Part shown: piece after piece, positions 1 through 9,233 of the stretch | How positions within the stretch are numbered: the stretch's first letter is position 1 | Layout of the letters: every line of letters begins with the position of its first letter | NCBI GenBank assembly: GCA_017744315.1 | Contig: JAGIBN010000002.1 | Coordinates: forward strand, 186,001 to 250,000 | DNA from: Porphyrobacter sp. | GTDB taxonomy: Bacteria > Pseudomonadota > Alphaproteobacteria > Sphingomonadales > Sphingomonadaceae | DNA length: 64,000 nucleotides | Direction: 5' to 3' | The notes under the pieces: model-generated | What the model saw: only the letters and a program-made list of their open reading frames with translations | What the model was told of the DNA's origin: nothing | Databases searched by the model: none | Position numbers and translations under genes: made by a program

Positions 1-1
1 C

Positions 2-553
2 GTCCCGCTGACACTTGTTGCGGTGATCTACGTCTGGTCCGGTGGGCCGCTGCCCAAGCCGTTCGAGGAGCGGGTGGTGGCTGCGATTACGACCGGAGAT
101 CTCGATAAGGCCGGAACCTTCACCGGAAGAACTCAGCTAGTGGCCGAGGCCTGGGAGCTGGCAGACGACAACATGTTGATCGGTTTGGGAACCGACAGAT
201 ATCGCGAGATTAGCCCGGAAGGTCTGCCAGTTCACAACCTTCATCTGCTGGTCCTGAACGAAGGCGGAGCACTCGCCAGCCTGGGGCTCAGTGCCATGCT
301 GATCAGTATGTGCCTCACTAGCCTCCTGATCTGGCGAAACCATCGGCTCGACGGGGCTGCCTGTGCAGCCATCACGGCGGCCTTCCTGATTTATACGATG
401 TCGATCCCGCACATGTATGCCCGCATCTGGATCGGCCCTCCGCTGATTGTCTTTGCGCTCGCTTTCGCAAGATATGAGCGAGCGACGCGACGAGACAGTG
501 CAGAGTTGGCAGGTAACCGGTCCGTCAGGGACTCAATGCGCGTGTCGGGATAA
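2..553 (+). CDS. O-antigen ligase / Wzy-type polymerase, C-terminal part (cut by window edge)
   Basis: The reading frame is open from the first bases of the window, so the true start lies upstream. The visible 183 residues carry the pattern seen in Wzy_C-type ligases and polymerases: a Gly-Arg/Trp-Glu segment, then a 'GLGTDRY' loop, 'PVHNLHL' and 'NEGG', followed by two or three hydrophobic segments. Such inner-membrane proteins join or polymerise undecaprenyl-linked glycan units in the periplasm. It sits 5 bp before the flippase gene, as expected in a polysaccharide operon. Whether it is a ligase (WaaL) or a polymerase (Wzy) cannot be decided from this fragment. Confidence 0.75.
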   Translation, partial: VPLTLVAVIYVWSGGPLPKPFEERVVAAITTGDLDKAGTFTGRTQLVAEAWELADDNMLIGLGTDRYREISPEGLPVHNLHLLVLNEGGALASLGLSAMLISMCLTSLLIWRNHRLDGAACAAITAAFLIYTMSIPHMYARIWIGPPLIVFALAFARYERATRRDSAELAGNRSVRDSMRVSG

Positions 554-558
554 GCGTC

Positions 559-1974
559 ATGGCCTCCCGATCGACCCCGAAGATTTCGCTCAGTGCGCTG
601 CATCCGCGAGAGCTCGCGCGCAACTTGTACGCGTCGATAAGCCAAAACCCGCTTCTGAAGAGCCGCATCGGAAGTGTGGTTCACCTGCTGACCGGAAACT
701 TTGGTGTCGCGGTCACGATGCTGGCAAGCACCGCGGTTGCTGCTCGCACGCTTGGAACCGCAGAGTTTGGTGCGCTTGCTCTAATTCTGGCTCTGGGTCG
801 CGTCTGCGAGCGCCTGGTCAGGTTCGAGTCCTGGCAGCCGCTAATCCGGTTCGTGGCCGCCGAGGAGAACGCGGCCGATCCCCAGAGGCTGTCGCAACTT
901 TACGCCTACGGCTTGCTCCTCGATGTCAGCAGCGCGTTTCTTGCGGCGATCCTTTGTATCGTGACGGGATGGGTGGCGGCTAGTCACGTCGGCTTGGCGC
1001 CGGATCAGGGATGGCTGGTAGCGGTCTACGCGGCCGCCATTGCCGTCAATTTCCGTGGCATGGCCAGCGCGGCCCTCCGCATGTCCGGCAAGTTCCGCAC
1101 GATCGCCTATGTGCAGTTCGTTGGCGGCCTGACGCGGCTTGCCTTGGCGCTCTTGGTCTATTTCATCGGGGGAAGCCTGGTCGAATTCATAGCCGTCTGG
1201 ACCTTCGCCCAGGTTCTCGACTCCATGGTGTTCAACTGGATCGGCTTGCGGGCTTTGGCGCAGAATGGAATTCCCAGCCCCTTCAAGGCGAGCTGGAGCG
1301 GGTTGCCGACGAAGTTTCCCGGCTTTCTCGGCTTCGCTTTCTCGACCAACCTTTCATCCGCCTTACGAACTCTGACCCACGAGGCAGACACCTTGCTGGT
1401 CGGCTTCTTTGCGGGGCCCACCGCCGCGGGTCTCTACTTCTTGTCGCGTCGCATCGCCAAGATTGCCCAGCAAGGCGGTGATCTGATCCAGACCGTCGCC
1501 TACCCTGATCTTGCTCGTATGTGGACAAGCAAAGGCATCGCCAACTTTGCCCAGACGGTGAAGTGGTTGCAGATTATCCTCGCGTTGGGTGCGGTGGTCG
1601 CGATTACCCTCTGTTGGTTTGCCGGCGAGCTGGCGCTGCATCTGGTCTTCGGGCCGGACTTCGTTCCAGCCTTTCCCATGTTGCTGGCCCAATTGTTCGC
1701 GGTCGCGCTCATACTGCATGCCGCCCCTTCGCGCTCGGCTTTGCTCGCGATGAATCGCCCGACTTATGTCCTAGCGATCGCTGCCGGCTCTACCGTAATT
1801 TTCTTCGCCACGGCGTTCGCGGCCATGCCGAGTCTCGGCGCGGTCGGCGTGAACCTCGCCCACATCGCCTTCGGCCTGGTGACCGCAGTCTCGCTCGACA
1901 TCGCCATGTGGCGAGGGCTGGGGCGTGTTCGCGCTGAGATGGGGACGCAGGAGCTTGAAGAGGCCAGCGCGTGA
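559..1974 (+). CDS. Polysaccharide flippase, Wzx/MVF-type (471 aa)
   Basis: An integral membrane protein with about 12 hydrophobic segments spread over its whole length and an opening segment ('FGVAVTMLASTAVAARTLG') typical of the polysaccharide_synt / MATE-like flippases that move lipid-linked oligosaccharide units across the inner membrane. The length fits the family. The ATG at 559 follows the upstream stop by 5 bp, and its stop shares a GTGA overlap with the next gene, so the three genes are translationally coupled. The role in exporting the unit built by the neighbouring glycosyltransferases is inferred from context. Confidence 0.85.
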   Translation: MASRSTPKISLSALHPRELARNLYASISQNPLLKSRIGSVVHLLTGNFGVAVTMLASTAVAARTLGTAEFGALALILALGRVCERLVRFESWQPLIRFVAAEENAADPQRLSQLYAYGLLLDVSSAFLAAILCIVTGWVAASHVGLAPDQGWLVAVYAAAIAVNFRGMASAALRMSGKFRTIAYVQFVGGLTRLALALLVYFIGGSLVEFIAVWTFAQVLDSMVFNWIGLRALAQNGIPSPFKASWSGLPTKFPGFLGFAFSTNLSSALRTLTHEADTLLVGFFAGPTAAGLYFLSRRIAKIAQQGGDLIQTVAYPDLARMWTSKGIANFAQTVKWLQIILALGAVVAITLCWFAGELALHLVFGPDFVPAFPMLLAQLFAVALILHAAPSRSALLAMNRPTYVLAIAAGSTVIFFATAFAAMPSLGAVGVNLAHIAFGLVTAVSLDIAMWRGLGRVRAEMGTQELEEASA

Positions 1975-3119
1975 ACGACATGCGGCCCATCTCGCAAGAG
2001 CAAGGCGCCGCGGAAGCTGAGCGCGAGCCCCTGGAGGTCTGGTCGATCGTGACGAGCCTCACCGCGGGAGGGGCGGAGATCCTCGTATCCAATTTGAGCG
2101 GCGCGCTTGTCGCCCGCGGGATCACGAACCGCGTGGTGGCGCTGTGCGACGCTGCGACGCTCGGCAATACGATTGAAATGGAAGCAAACCTCGCCGAGCA
2201 GATAACGCGAGGTGGCGGCGAGTTCGTTTCTCTCGGGCTCAGCAGGAAACGCGGCCCGCTGGAGGGCGCGGCAGCTCTGCGGAAGATGCTCGCCCAAAGG
2301 GTTCCGGACGTCATCCATTGCCATACCGCCAGAGCGGTAGCGATGGTGGCTCTATCCGGTTTTCGCGGCTCAGTCGTACTGACCCACCACAACACGCGAC
2401 TCTCGTTTCCCGGCTATCTCTTCCGCGTCTTCGACCTGATTGTGGACCGGTATGTCGCGATCTCTCCGGAGCTCGAGGCGATCTATCGCAAGCGGACCAA
2501 GCGCCCTATTACGCTCATCCCCAACGCTGCGGCACGGGAGTTCGTCACGGGCTCTCCGCGATCGGCCGCTCATGTCCCCTGCCGGATCCTCAGCGTTGGA
2601 GCGATTTCCGATCAGAAGAACTACGGCCTGGTCCTCGAAACCGCGGCTGCCCTGCGTGATAACTACCCTTCGTTGGTGCCGCCGAAGTTCTCGATTGCGG
2701 GAGGAGGGCAGGGCCTTGAGGAGTTCAGGAAGCGTTCGCAGGACATGGGTCTCTTTGTAGACGTCGAGTTTCTCGGTGAACGATCCGACGTTCGCGACCT
2801 GATGTCCGCCTCTGACATCCTCCTCAACAGCTCGACTTACGAGGGGCTGCCGATTGCGATTATCGAGGCGATGGGGATGGCTCTTCCGATCATCGCCACT
2901 GATGTGGCCGGAAACAGAGACTTGGTGACCGACGGTGAGAACGGCTTGTTGGCCCCGCTTCACGATCCGCAGGGGATTGCTGCTGCGATTGGGCGCGTGA
3001 TTGCCGATCCAGCGCTTTACCAATCCCTCTCGCTCGGCGCCGTCGAGAGGAGTGGGCAATTCTCGATCGATAGGTCAGCCGATCGGCATCTTGACCTATA
3101 TCGCACCGCCGACCGCTAG
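1971..3119 (+). CDS. Glycosyltransferase, GT4-like (382 aa)
   Basis: A GT-B fold glycosyltransferase. The N-terminal half has the acceptor-side glycine motif 'TAGGAEIL' (about residues 28-35). The C-terminal half has the donor-site signature 'EGLPIAIIEAMG' with the E-x7-E spacing of GT4 enzymes, preceded by 'SVGAISDQKNYG'. It probably adds one sugar to the lipid-linked repeat unit at the cytoplasmic face of the membrane. The GTG start at 1971 overlaps the flippase stop by 4 nt (GTGA), which fixes the start. Donor and acceptor cannot be read from the sequence. Confidence 0.85.
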   Translation: MNDMRPISQEQGAAEAEREPLEVWSIVTSLTAGGAEILVSNLSGALVARGITNRVVALCDAATLGNTIEMEANLAEQITRGGGEFVSLGLSRKRGPLEGAAALRKMLAQRVPDVIHCHTARAVAMVALSGFRGSVVLTHHNTRLSFPGYLFRVFDLIVDRYVAISPELEAIYRKRTKRPITLIPNAAAREFVTGSPRSAAHVPCRILSVGAISDQKNYGLVLETAAALRDNYPSLVPPKFSIAGGGQGLEEFRKRSQDMGLFVDVEFLGERSDVRDLMSASDILLNSSTYEGLPIAIIEAMGMALPIIATDVAGNRDLVTDGENGLLAPLHDPQGIAAAIGRVIADPALYQSLSLGAVERSGQFSIDRSADRHLDLYRTADR

Positions 3120-3216
3120 GGCTTCTGGTACCACCCTTTCGAGCTACCCTTTATGCCCCGGTCGGCAAGACGGATGCCCGTTTCAAAAACCCATTGAAAT
3201 TGCCCATAACCCCGTT
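3113..3216 (+). promoter_or_regulatory. Putative promoter/operator region before the Wzc-like gene (shared blocks with 10823-10896)
   Basis: The gap between the GT4 gene and the chain-length kinase gene contains short blocks that recur in the same order before rfbF: CCGCTAG then GGTAC, AGCTACC, CGGATGCCCGTTT (3171-3183) and CCCCGTT (3210-3216). The long 13-base block differs at one position from its partner at 10866-10878. A common regulator or promoter type is an inference; no confident -35/-10 pair was identified. Confidence 0.4.
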
Positions 3217-3272
3217 TGCGTCGGCGGCGAGTGACGCATGATTTGCCGGCGCGTCTGCTCACGGGGTGTACG

Positions 3273-5600
3273 ATGCAAACTGCCTTGGCATCTTATGGAG
3301 GCAACAGCCTCGCTACGAATTCGCCGTCACCCTATTACGCCAGTGGTGCGTCGCCGCACGCCGGCTCGGCGATTTCGCTCAAAGACCTGCTGCGTGTAGC
3401 TATTCGCTACAAGTACATGATCATGGCGATCATGGCTGCCATTACCCTGCCGGTGCTCGCTCATCAGTTGCTGTCGCCGACCATCTACCGGTCGACCGCG
3501 CACGTACAGGTCGAGCTCATCGATCAGGTGGGCACCAACCAGGCCGACGTCATCGCCCAGAACGCGCAGCGCGTGGCGAACGCCGTGCGCCTCCACAGCT
3601 CGCGTTCCGCCGCTGAGCACGTGATCGAGGATCTCGACCTGCTCAACGATCCGCATTTCAAGAAGGACATGGGCAACATCGGTTCCGGTGACAAAGATTA
3701 CATCTATCTCGCGATCAATCGGTTGCTCAGCATGGTGACGGTGGCAGCCGAACCCAACTCCGACTTGCTGGCAATTTCCGTCTCGTCTCGTTCGCCCGAA
3801 CTGGCAGCGCGCATTGCCAACCAGATCCCGGCCTCGGTCCGCGCCGTTCGTGCCTCGAAGAATAACGAGCTTCGCGCCCAGCTTCTGGCATCTCTCGAGA
3901 CCGAACAGCACGAGCGCGGTGAGATTGCCGCTGCCACAGCGCAGAAGGTCGCAGAATTCCGGCAAAACCACCGGATGCTGGTCGGCGCCGGTGGCGCTGA
4001 GGATCTTGCCCAGCTCAACCGTATCGCCACCCAGGCTGCGGCAGCCAGCGCGTCGCGCGAAGGTTCCGCCGCCCGCAGCGGCGGGATTGCCGCCGCCGGG
4101 TCGATGCAGAGCACCGCCCAGGCCAGTTCGGCTGGACTTGATCAACTGGAACGTCGGCACGCCGATCTCGTGGCGGAGAGTTCCAAGCTCACGTCGAGCT
4201 ACGGCCCCAACCATCCGGACGTGAAGCGCATTTCCTCGCAGATCGATGCGGTCGAGAGCGCGATGGCTGTCGAACGGGACAACGCTCAATCCGCAGCCAG
4301 AGCCGTTGCCGCCGCCGAGTCTGCCAGAATGACGCAGATCGCTCGCAGCGATGCAGCAGGTGAGGCAGCGGCGGCCGCACGGCTCAATGGGATACTCGCG
4401 AGCGTCGAGAACAAGTCCTATGAAAACGTGGGCAACTCAGTTCAGCTCGAGAACCTGGTGCGCGAATCCACGCTGGCCGATGAGTCCTACAAGGCCATCG
4501 CCGCCCGCGTTGAGCAGGTTCGGGCCCAGATGCAGGAAGAGGGCGTTTCGTCCTCGATCGTCTCTCCCGCCGTTCCCAACCTCGACGCGATCGCTCCGGC
4601 GCCGCTCAAGTACACGATCATCGCCTTCCTAGGCTCCGGCATCCTCGCCTTCCTGCTCGCGTTCCTGCGCGACTTCCTGGACGATCGCCTGCGGACCTCG
4701 GCCCAGATCCGGAAGTACTTCGGACTTCCGACCTTCGGGATGCTTCCCCTGCTTGCGCAGGACCAGCCGGCCGACGATCCGAGCGACAGCCCGGTCATTG
4801 CTGATCCGCAGTCGCTCTTCGCGGAAGTCTCAAGGTCGATGTATTGCGAGATCCGCTCGCTGCGTCAGAAGCCAGGCTCGCAGGTCGTACTGGTAAGCTC
4901 CCCCTTGCCGGGCGATGGCAAGTCGACCGTGACGCTGACGCTCGCGGCTGCAGGTCTGGCCATGGGCGATCGCACGCTGGTGCTCGATCTGGACCTGCGG
5001 AAGCATGGCTATCTGCAACGGTTGCAGAACAACATCGATTCACCTGACCTCATCGATATCATCACCGGCCAGGCCGACATCGACGGCTTGCTTCCGCTGC
5101 CTCAAGAGGGGGTCACGGATGGTGACGACGGCGAGTTTGCCAATCCTCCGAGGATCGGCCTGCTGAGCGCTCACAATCCGGTGGAAGAGCCCGCGGTTCT
5201 TCTGTCTTCGCCCAAGCTGGCAAAGCTTCTCCGCGACCTGCGCGAGAAGTTCGACTTCATCGTCATCAACGCCCCCGCGACGCTCGCCGTGCGCGACGCG
5301 CGGGCGATGGGCCAGTTTGCCGACCAGACGATCATGGTGGCTCGTTGGGGACGCACGACCATCGAGCAGATGGATGCATCGCTCGATCTGCATCACTACG
5401 CGGTGTCTGGCGTGATATTCGACCACGTCGACTATGCCGAGCACGCGCGGCTCCGGTACGGCGACTCAGTCCAGTTCTACGTCGACTCTTCGGACTACTA
5501 CTCGGACGACTTCGAACATCCGCAGGGTATCGTAACGCGTGCTCGCAACTGGATGCGGCGTCGGCGCCGGCCAGCGTGGAACCAGCCCGAACTGGCCTGA
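3273..5600 (+). CDS. Wzc/ExoP-like chain-length determinant with tyrosine autokinase domain (775 aa)
   Basis: This inner-membrane co-polymerase controls polysaccharide chain length and export. A Wzz-type N-terminus with a first membrane segment near residues 43-62 is followed by a long Ala/Gln/Glu-rich periplasmic coiled coil and a second membrane segment near residue 450. The cytoplasmic BY-kinase domain has a Walker A motif 'PLPGDGKST' (about 543-551) and a Walker A' motif 'LVLDLDLR'. The C-terminus has clustered tyrosines ('FYVDSSDYYSDD'), the usual autophosphorylation region, then a basic end. I place the start at ATG 3273, before 'MQTALASYGG'; an in-frame GTG at 3216 would add 19 unconserved-looking residues. 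No Wza-type export gene is visible here. Confidence 0.9.
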   Translation: MQTALASYGGNSLATNSPSPYYASGASPHAGSAISLKDLLRVAIRYKYMIMAIMAAITLPVLAHQLLSPTIYRSTAHVQVELIDQVGTNQADVIAQNAQRVANAVRLHSSRSAAEHVIEDLDLLNDPHFKKDMGNIGSGDKDYIYLAINRLLSMVTVAAEPNSDLLAISVSSRSPELAARIANQIPASVRAVRASKNNELRAQLLASLETEQHERGEIAAATAQKVAEFRQNHRMLVGAGGAEDLAQLNRIATQAAAASASREGSAARSGGIAAAGSMQSTAQASSAGLDQLERRHADLVAESSKLTSSYGPNHPDVKRISSQIDAVESAMAVERDNAQSAARAVAAAESARMTQIARSDAAGEAAAAARLNGILASVENKSYENVGNSVQLENLVRESTLADESYKAIAARVEQVRAQMQEEGVSSSIVSPAVPNLDAIAPAPLKYTIIAFLGSGILAFLLAFLRDFLDDRLRTSAQIRKYFGLPTFGMLPLLAQDQPADDPSDSPVIADPQSLFAEVSRSMYCEIRSLRQKPGSQVVLVSSPLPGDGKSTVTLTLAAAGLAMGDRTLVLDLDLRKHGYLQRLQNNIDSPDLIDIITGQADIDGLLPLPQEGVTDGDDGEFANPPRIGLLSAHNPVEEPAVLLSSPKLAKLLRDLREKFDFIVINAPATLAVRDARAMGQFADQTIMVARWGRTTIEQMDASLDLHHYAVSGVIFDHVDYAEHARLRYGDSVQFYVDSSDYYSDDFEHPQGIVTRARNWMRRRRRPAWNQPELA

Positions 5601-5613
5601 TCGGCCGCGCTCG

Positions 5614-6189
5614 ATGGTTTCGGCATGGCCTCGATTATCGGCTGCGGCCCTCGGGATTGCGCTGTCTCCGGTGCTCGTGGTGCTCGGCTTGCTGGTGTTG
5701 CTTTCGTTAGGAAGGCCGGTCGTGTTCCAGCAAGCTCGTAGCGGACGTCTTGGCCAGCCCTTCGTCTTGTACAAGTTCCGAACCATGCGGGATGATCGCG
5801 ACGAGGCCGGACGTTTGTTGCCCGATGAGCAGCGAGTTACTGCCGTGGGCGCTTTCCTTCGCCGCACGCGGCTCGACGAACTGCCTGGCCTCCTGAACAT
5901 CGCGAGGGGCGAAATGGCCTTCGTCGGACCTCGCCCGCTTCTCCCGGAGACTATCGATCAACTCGGAGACAAGGGCCGGAAGAGAGGCGCGGTCCGACCG
6001 GGCATGACCGGCTGGGCCCAGGTGAACGGCAACACTCTGCTGTCGTTGGACGAGAAGGTTACGCTCGATCTTTGGTATATCGATCACGCCGGGTTCTGGC
6101 TTGATCTGACGATCCTGCAACGGACGCTGCTGGTCATGATTGGCGGCGAACGGAGGACGAAGGCCCTCCGCGAGGAGATGTCGCGCTAG
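5614..6189 (+). CDS. Undecaprenyl-phosphate sugar phosphotransferase, PglC-like (191 aa)
   Basis: Bacterial sugar transferase (monotopic phosphoglycosyl transferase) that starts the repeat unit by moving a sugar-1-phosphate onto undecaprenyl phosphate. One N-terminal hydrophobic re-entrant helix is followed by the family signatures 'PVVFQQARSGRLGQPF', 'KFRTM', 'RRTRLDELPGLLNI', 'FVGPRPLLP' and 'GMTGWAQVNG'. It lacks the extra N-terminal helices of WbaP/WcaJ, so it is of the short PglC type. I chose ATG 5614, 13 nt after the kinase stop; in-frame GTG 5539 would run through the kinase 3' end. Its stop shares the tetranucleotide CTAG with the stop of the minus-strand HAD gene. Confidence 0.88.
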   Translation: MVSAWPRLSAAALGIALSPVLVVLGLLVLLSLGRPVVFQQARSGRLGQPFVLYKFRTMRDDRDEAGRLLPDEQRVTAVGAFLRRTRLDELPGLLNIARGEMAFVGPRPLLPETIDQLGDKGRKRGAVRPGMTGWAQVNGNTLLSLDEKVTLDLWYIDHAGFWLDLTILQRTLLVMIGGERRTKALREEMSR

Positions 6190-6878
6190 CGCGAGTTCTC
6201 GAGCACTCGGCGCAGGCGGAGCTCGTCGAAGCTGGCTATCCGAAACTCGGCTTCGTGTTCCGCGGTCGGTGCGAGACCATCGTGAACTCGCCCTGGTCGA
6301 AGGATCTGCACCGTCCTCCAGCCGAGGGCCCTTGGGGCCACGAAGTCCTTCGAACCGTTGTCCGCGATGTAGACGTGATCCGCTCCAGGGCGACCGGACC
6401 ATTTCATGATCTCGCCATAGGCCCGGGGGTGAGGCTTTCCGAAGCCGTCCGGCCACTCGCCGGTCAGCAGAACCTTGTCGATCCGCCTGTCGAGGCCAAG
6501 GCTTACAACCTTGTTCCGTTGCATGACTGCGGGGCCATCGCTGATGAGAGCGGTCGGCATCCCGGCAATGTGTTCGAGGAAGGCCAGCGTATCGCCAGGC
6601 AATTCTATCGATGGCTCATGAGAGCGGTAGATGTCGACGAGTTCGGCGATCAGCTCGGGGGCGGCGTGGTGTCCGCATTCCGCCAGAGCATGATCGAAAA
6701 TGTGGCCGCGCGACCCCGCCTTGAGCAGCCTTTCGCAATGGGATGCAAAATCGGAGATGCCCAATTGCGTTTCGAGATAGCCGCCGACGGCCGCAAATCC
6801 GCTGCGCGCGAAATCGCTCTCGTGGAAGAGTGTGTCATCAAGATCGAACACGATGACAGAGACGTCGAGTTCAACCAT
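6186..6878 (-). CDS. HAD-family hydrolase (230 aa)
   Basis: Haloacid-dehalogenase-type phosphatase: motif I 'VFDLDDTLF' near the N-terminus (nucleophile and acid/base Asp), motif II 'ALISDG', motif III Lys in 'GFGKPHP', and an acidic motif IV region 'YIADNGSKD'. The cap is helical (subfamily I-like). The ATG at 6878 overlaps the stop of the ATP-grasp gene by 8 nt, so the two are made together. The pairing with an ATP-grasp enzyme between glycosyltransferase genes suggests removal of a phosphate from a glycan precursor or ligation product. The substrate is unknown. Confidence 0.82.
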   Translation of the reverse strand: MVELDVSVIVFDLDDTLFHESDFARSGFAAVGGYLETQLGISDFASHCERLLKAGSRGHIFDHALAECGHHAAPELIAELVDIYRSHEPSIELPGDTLAFLEHIAGMPTALISDGPAVMQRNKVVSLGLDRRIDKVLLTGEWPDGFGKPHPRAYGEIMKWSGRPGADHVYIADNGSKDFVAPRALGWRTVQILRPGRVHDGLAPTAEHEAEFRIASFDELRLRRVLENSR

Positions 6879-7842
6879 CGAACACCGCCGCATCGTAGCG
6901 CAGCATCGTCACGTCTTCGCGCCATTCGTTGGAGGCGCATTCCGGCCGGCCCAGCAAGCCGGCCAGGAGGCTCTCGGCAAACCTGGCGCCGGCGTGGTCC
7001 GCTAGCGGGTAACCTCCTCCGAACCGCGCGTTGATCTCGAACACGCGCGGTCCTTTGTCGGGGTCGACGATCAGCTGGAAGCACATCGCGCCCCGCGGTT
7101 TGGGGAGGGAGGCCACCACGCCTTTGGCTATCTCCCAGAAGGCTGGGTTTCGCTCGGTGCGGCCCTTCTCGACCTCGCCGGCTCGGACAGACAGTCGGAT
7201 GTGCGGAACGGCGGAGAGAAGCTTGCCATGGCCGTCTACGTAGATGTTGACGGTGTACTCGGGCCCCTGAAGGAACTCTTGCACGATCATCGGCTCGTCG
7301 TAGTCGTCGCGAATGTCCTCCGGTCCCCGCAAGGCCCCGATCCCGCGGCTGGCGCTGCCTCCCGACGGTTTGATGAAGGCTGGGAAGGACCACTCGTTCG
7401 AGAACCGGCGAGCCTCGTCCGCTGAAGCCGTTCTTGGCACCGGAACCCCTACCGCCGCGAGGGCCTCAATGGTCTTCTGCTTGTCGCGGACGATATCGAT
7501 AGCCTCTGGAGAACTCACGTGAACAATCGTGCCGGATTGAGCAAAGCGATCGCGGGCCGCGGCAAGAAAGGGGAGTTCGGGATCGATCGTCGGCACGAGC
7601 AGGTCGATCGAACGCGCCTCGCAATACTCATGCAGGACATCGACATAGCCCGGCTCTGTGCATCTCGGGACGGCAAAGCTGAAATCGGCCTTGCGGCAGG
7701 CCGGGCTCAAGTCTGGATTGAGATCACACGCATGAATCTCGCAATTCGCGCCTAGTTGCGAAGCGGCCGCGCGAAAGCACTGCGCGAGTTCGACACGGCG
7801 TCCGGCGGACGTGAACAGAATGCGCAGCGGCCCGTTGTTCAT
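6871..7842 (-). CDS. ATP-grasp ligase, CarB-like (323 aa)
   Basis: ATP-grasp fold: an N-terminal Rossmann-like preATP-grasp segment beginning 'LRILFTSAGRR', the ATP-binding loop 'KPSGGSASRGIGALR', the hinge 'MIVQEFLQGPEY' and the metal-binding end 'FEINARFGGGYPL'. These enzymes activate a carboxylate as an acyl phosphate and join it to an amine or thiol. It is annotated in related loci as carbamoyl-phosphate-synthase-like, but it lacks the second half and glutaminase partner of CarB. The start ATG at 7842 gives an ATGA overlap with the upstream GT4 gene; the longer frame upstream has no support. A role in decorating the glycan, for example with an amino acid, is inferred. Confidence 0.8.
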   Translation of the reverse strand: MNNGPLRILFTSAGRRVELAQCFRAAASQLGANCEIHACDLNPDLSPACRKADFSFAVPRCTEPGYVDVLHEYCEARSIDLLVPTIDPELPFLAAARDRFAQSGTIVHVSSPEAIDIVRDKQKTIEALAAVGVPVPRTASADEARRFSNEWSFPAFIKPSGGSASRGIGALRGPEDIRDDYDEPMIVQEFLQGPEYTVNIYVDGHGKLLSAVPHIRLSVRAGEVEKGRTERNPAFWEIAKGVVASLPKPRGAMCFQLIVDPDKGPRVFEINARFGGGYPLADHAGARFAESLLAGLLGRPECASNEWREDVTMLRYDAAVFDG

Positions 7843-8984
7843 TCGGTAACCCGAACCTCCCGGGAGTGAGTCGAGCCCGCTGAAACTTTGGCCGTTTCTT
7901 CCTTGGGTCCGAGAAGGTCCCGCACCAGGTTGTCCCACTGCCTGAACACAACCGCCGGCGCATATCGCTGGACTGCTTTCGCGGCGCCGCTACCCAGTCT
8001 GGCGCGGAGGGAGGCGTCTGACATCAGATGCTTCAGGCCGTCAGCGAGCGCTGCTGGATCCTCGTTACGGACCAGCCAGCCGCTTTCCCCATGTTCGAGC
8101 ATTTCCTCCGGCCCGAAGTCGCATGTCGTCGCAACGATCGGCAATCCGGCTGCCATCGCCTCGCCCAGGGCATTGGGAAAGCCCTCGTAGCGGGAAGAGA
8201 GGACGAAAAGGTCGGCATAGTCGAGCCAGCTGCCCGGCAGTGGACTGATCCCGCGCATGTAGACGCTCTCGCTCAAGCCCAGATCGGAGATTTGCTCTAC
8301 AAGTGCCGGTAGATCGCTTCCGGAGCCCCAGATGTGTAACTTCCAGCCGGGGAAACCCGGCAGGGCCCTCGAAAATGCCTCGATCAGAACGTCGAAACCC
8401 TTCTGGTCGGTCAGGCGCCCCACAGCGCAGACATTCTTGCCCGCAGCCGCCGACTCGGTTCTGTCGATGCGCGCAAATGGATTGGGAATGACCACGAGCT
8501 TATCTGCTGCGGAGTGAGGAAAGCACCTCTTCACTCCCTCCGTCTGACAAACGATGGCATCGGCGCGCCGATAGGCGACCGGGAGCAGGAAGTTCCAGAG
8601 CGGATGCACCTTCTGGCGTTCCGGGTTGTTTCGTTCGCAGCATACGAGACCGGTCGGGAGGCCGATCGAGGCGAGGGCGGCGAGCAAGTTGTTCTTCGTC
8701 AGGAAGGATATCAGCAGATCCGGCGGATCGCGGCGCAAGGCCTTGCGCAGCACAAACGTCTTGCGGATCGCGCTCAACAGACCGCTGCCGCTGGCGTCAC
8801 CGAGCCGTTCGATTTTCACATTCGAGGGCAGCGGGTGGAACACCGCATCCTCTGCGTGGTCGAAAGTGATGATCGATAAACGGTAGGGCGTGTCACACCA
8901 ATGCGCCGCAAGCTGAGCGATGACGCGCTCGGCGCCACCGGCACCCAGGCCGGATGTCAGGATTGATATGTGGTGCGACGGCAC
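7839..8984 (-). CDS. Glycosyltransferase, GT4-like (381 aa)
   Basis: GT-B enzyme with the N-terminal 'GAGGAERVIAQLA' motif, 'AVGRLTDQKGFDVLIEAF' at the start of the donor domain and the signature 'SRYEGFPNALGEAMAAGLP' that binds the nucleotide sugar. The length is normal for GT4. It is the first gene of a three-gene minus-strand group (GT4, ATP-grasp, HAD) linked by 4- and 8-nt overlaps, transcribed away from the GT-C gene at 9234. The 249-bp divergent gap (8985-9233) must hold both promoters; I found no clear operator in it apart from a small ACTCT/AGAGT hairpin near 9066. Confidence 0.85.
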   Translation of the reverse strand: MPSHHISILTSGLGAGGAERVIAQLAAHWCDTPYRLSIITFDHAEDAVFHPLPSNVKIERLGDASGSGLLSAIRKTFVLRKALRRDPPDLLISFLTKNNLLAALASIGLPTGLVCCERNNPERQKVHPLWNFLLPVAYRRADAIVCQTEGVKRCFPHSAADKLVVIPNPFARIDRTESAAAGKNVCAVGRLTDQKGFDVLIEAFSRALPGFPGWKLHIWGSGSDLPALVEQISDLGLSESVYMRGISPLPGSWLDYADLFVLSSRYEGFPNALGEAMAAGLPIVATTCDFGPEEMLEHGESGWLVRNEDPAALADGLKHLMSDASLRARLGSGAAKAVQRYAPAVVFRQWDNLVRDLLGPKEETAKVSAGSTHSREVRVTE

Positions 8985-9233
8985 AGCTGAAACGCAGTTT
9001 CTCCGTTTCGAACGATGGCGTTTCTAGCATGGGAGGGACCACTGCGACGATGGTCTTCTGGTCTAACTCTTCTTAGAGTGGCGATCGCCTCGCTCGCCGC
9101 CGCCGCGGTTCTCTCTCTGCGGATTGGTAAGATGCTGGGATCGCACGACCATCCAGAATGATTACATCGTTATAGCGCTCGCCACTTGCGCCCGTGCGCC
9201 TCAACATCCGTTGATTTGGAGGGCTCCCGACAA

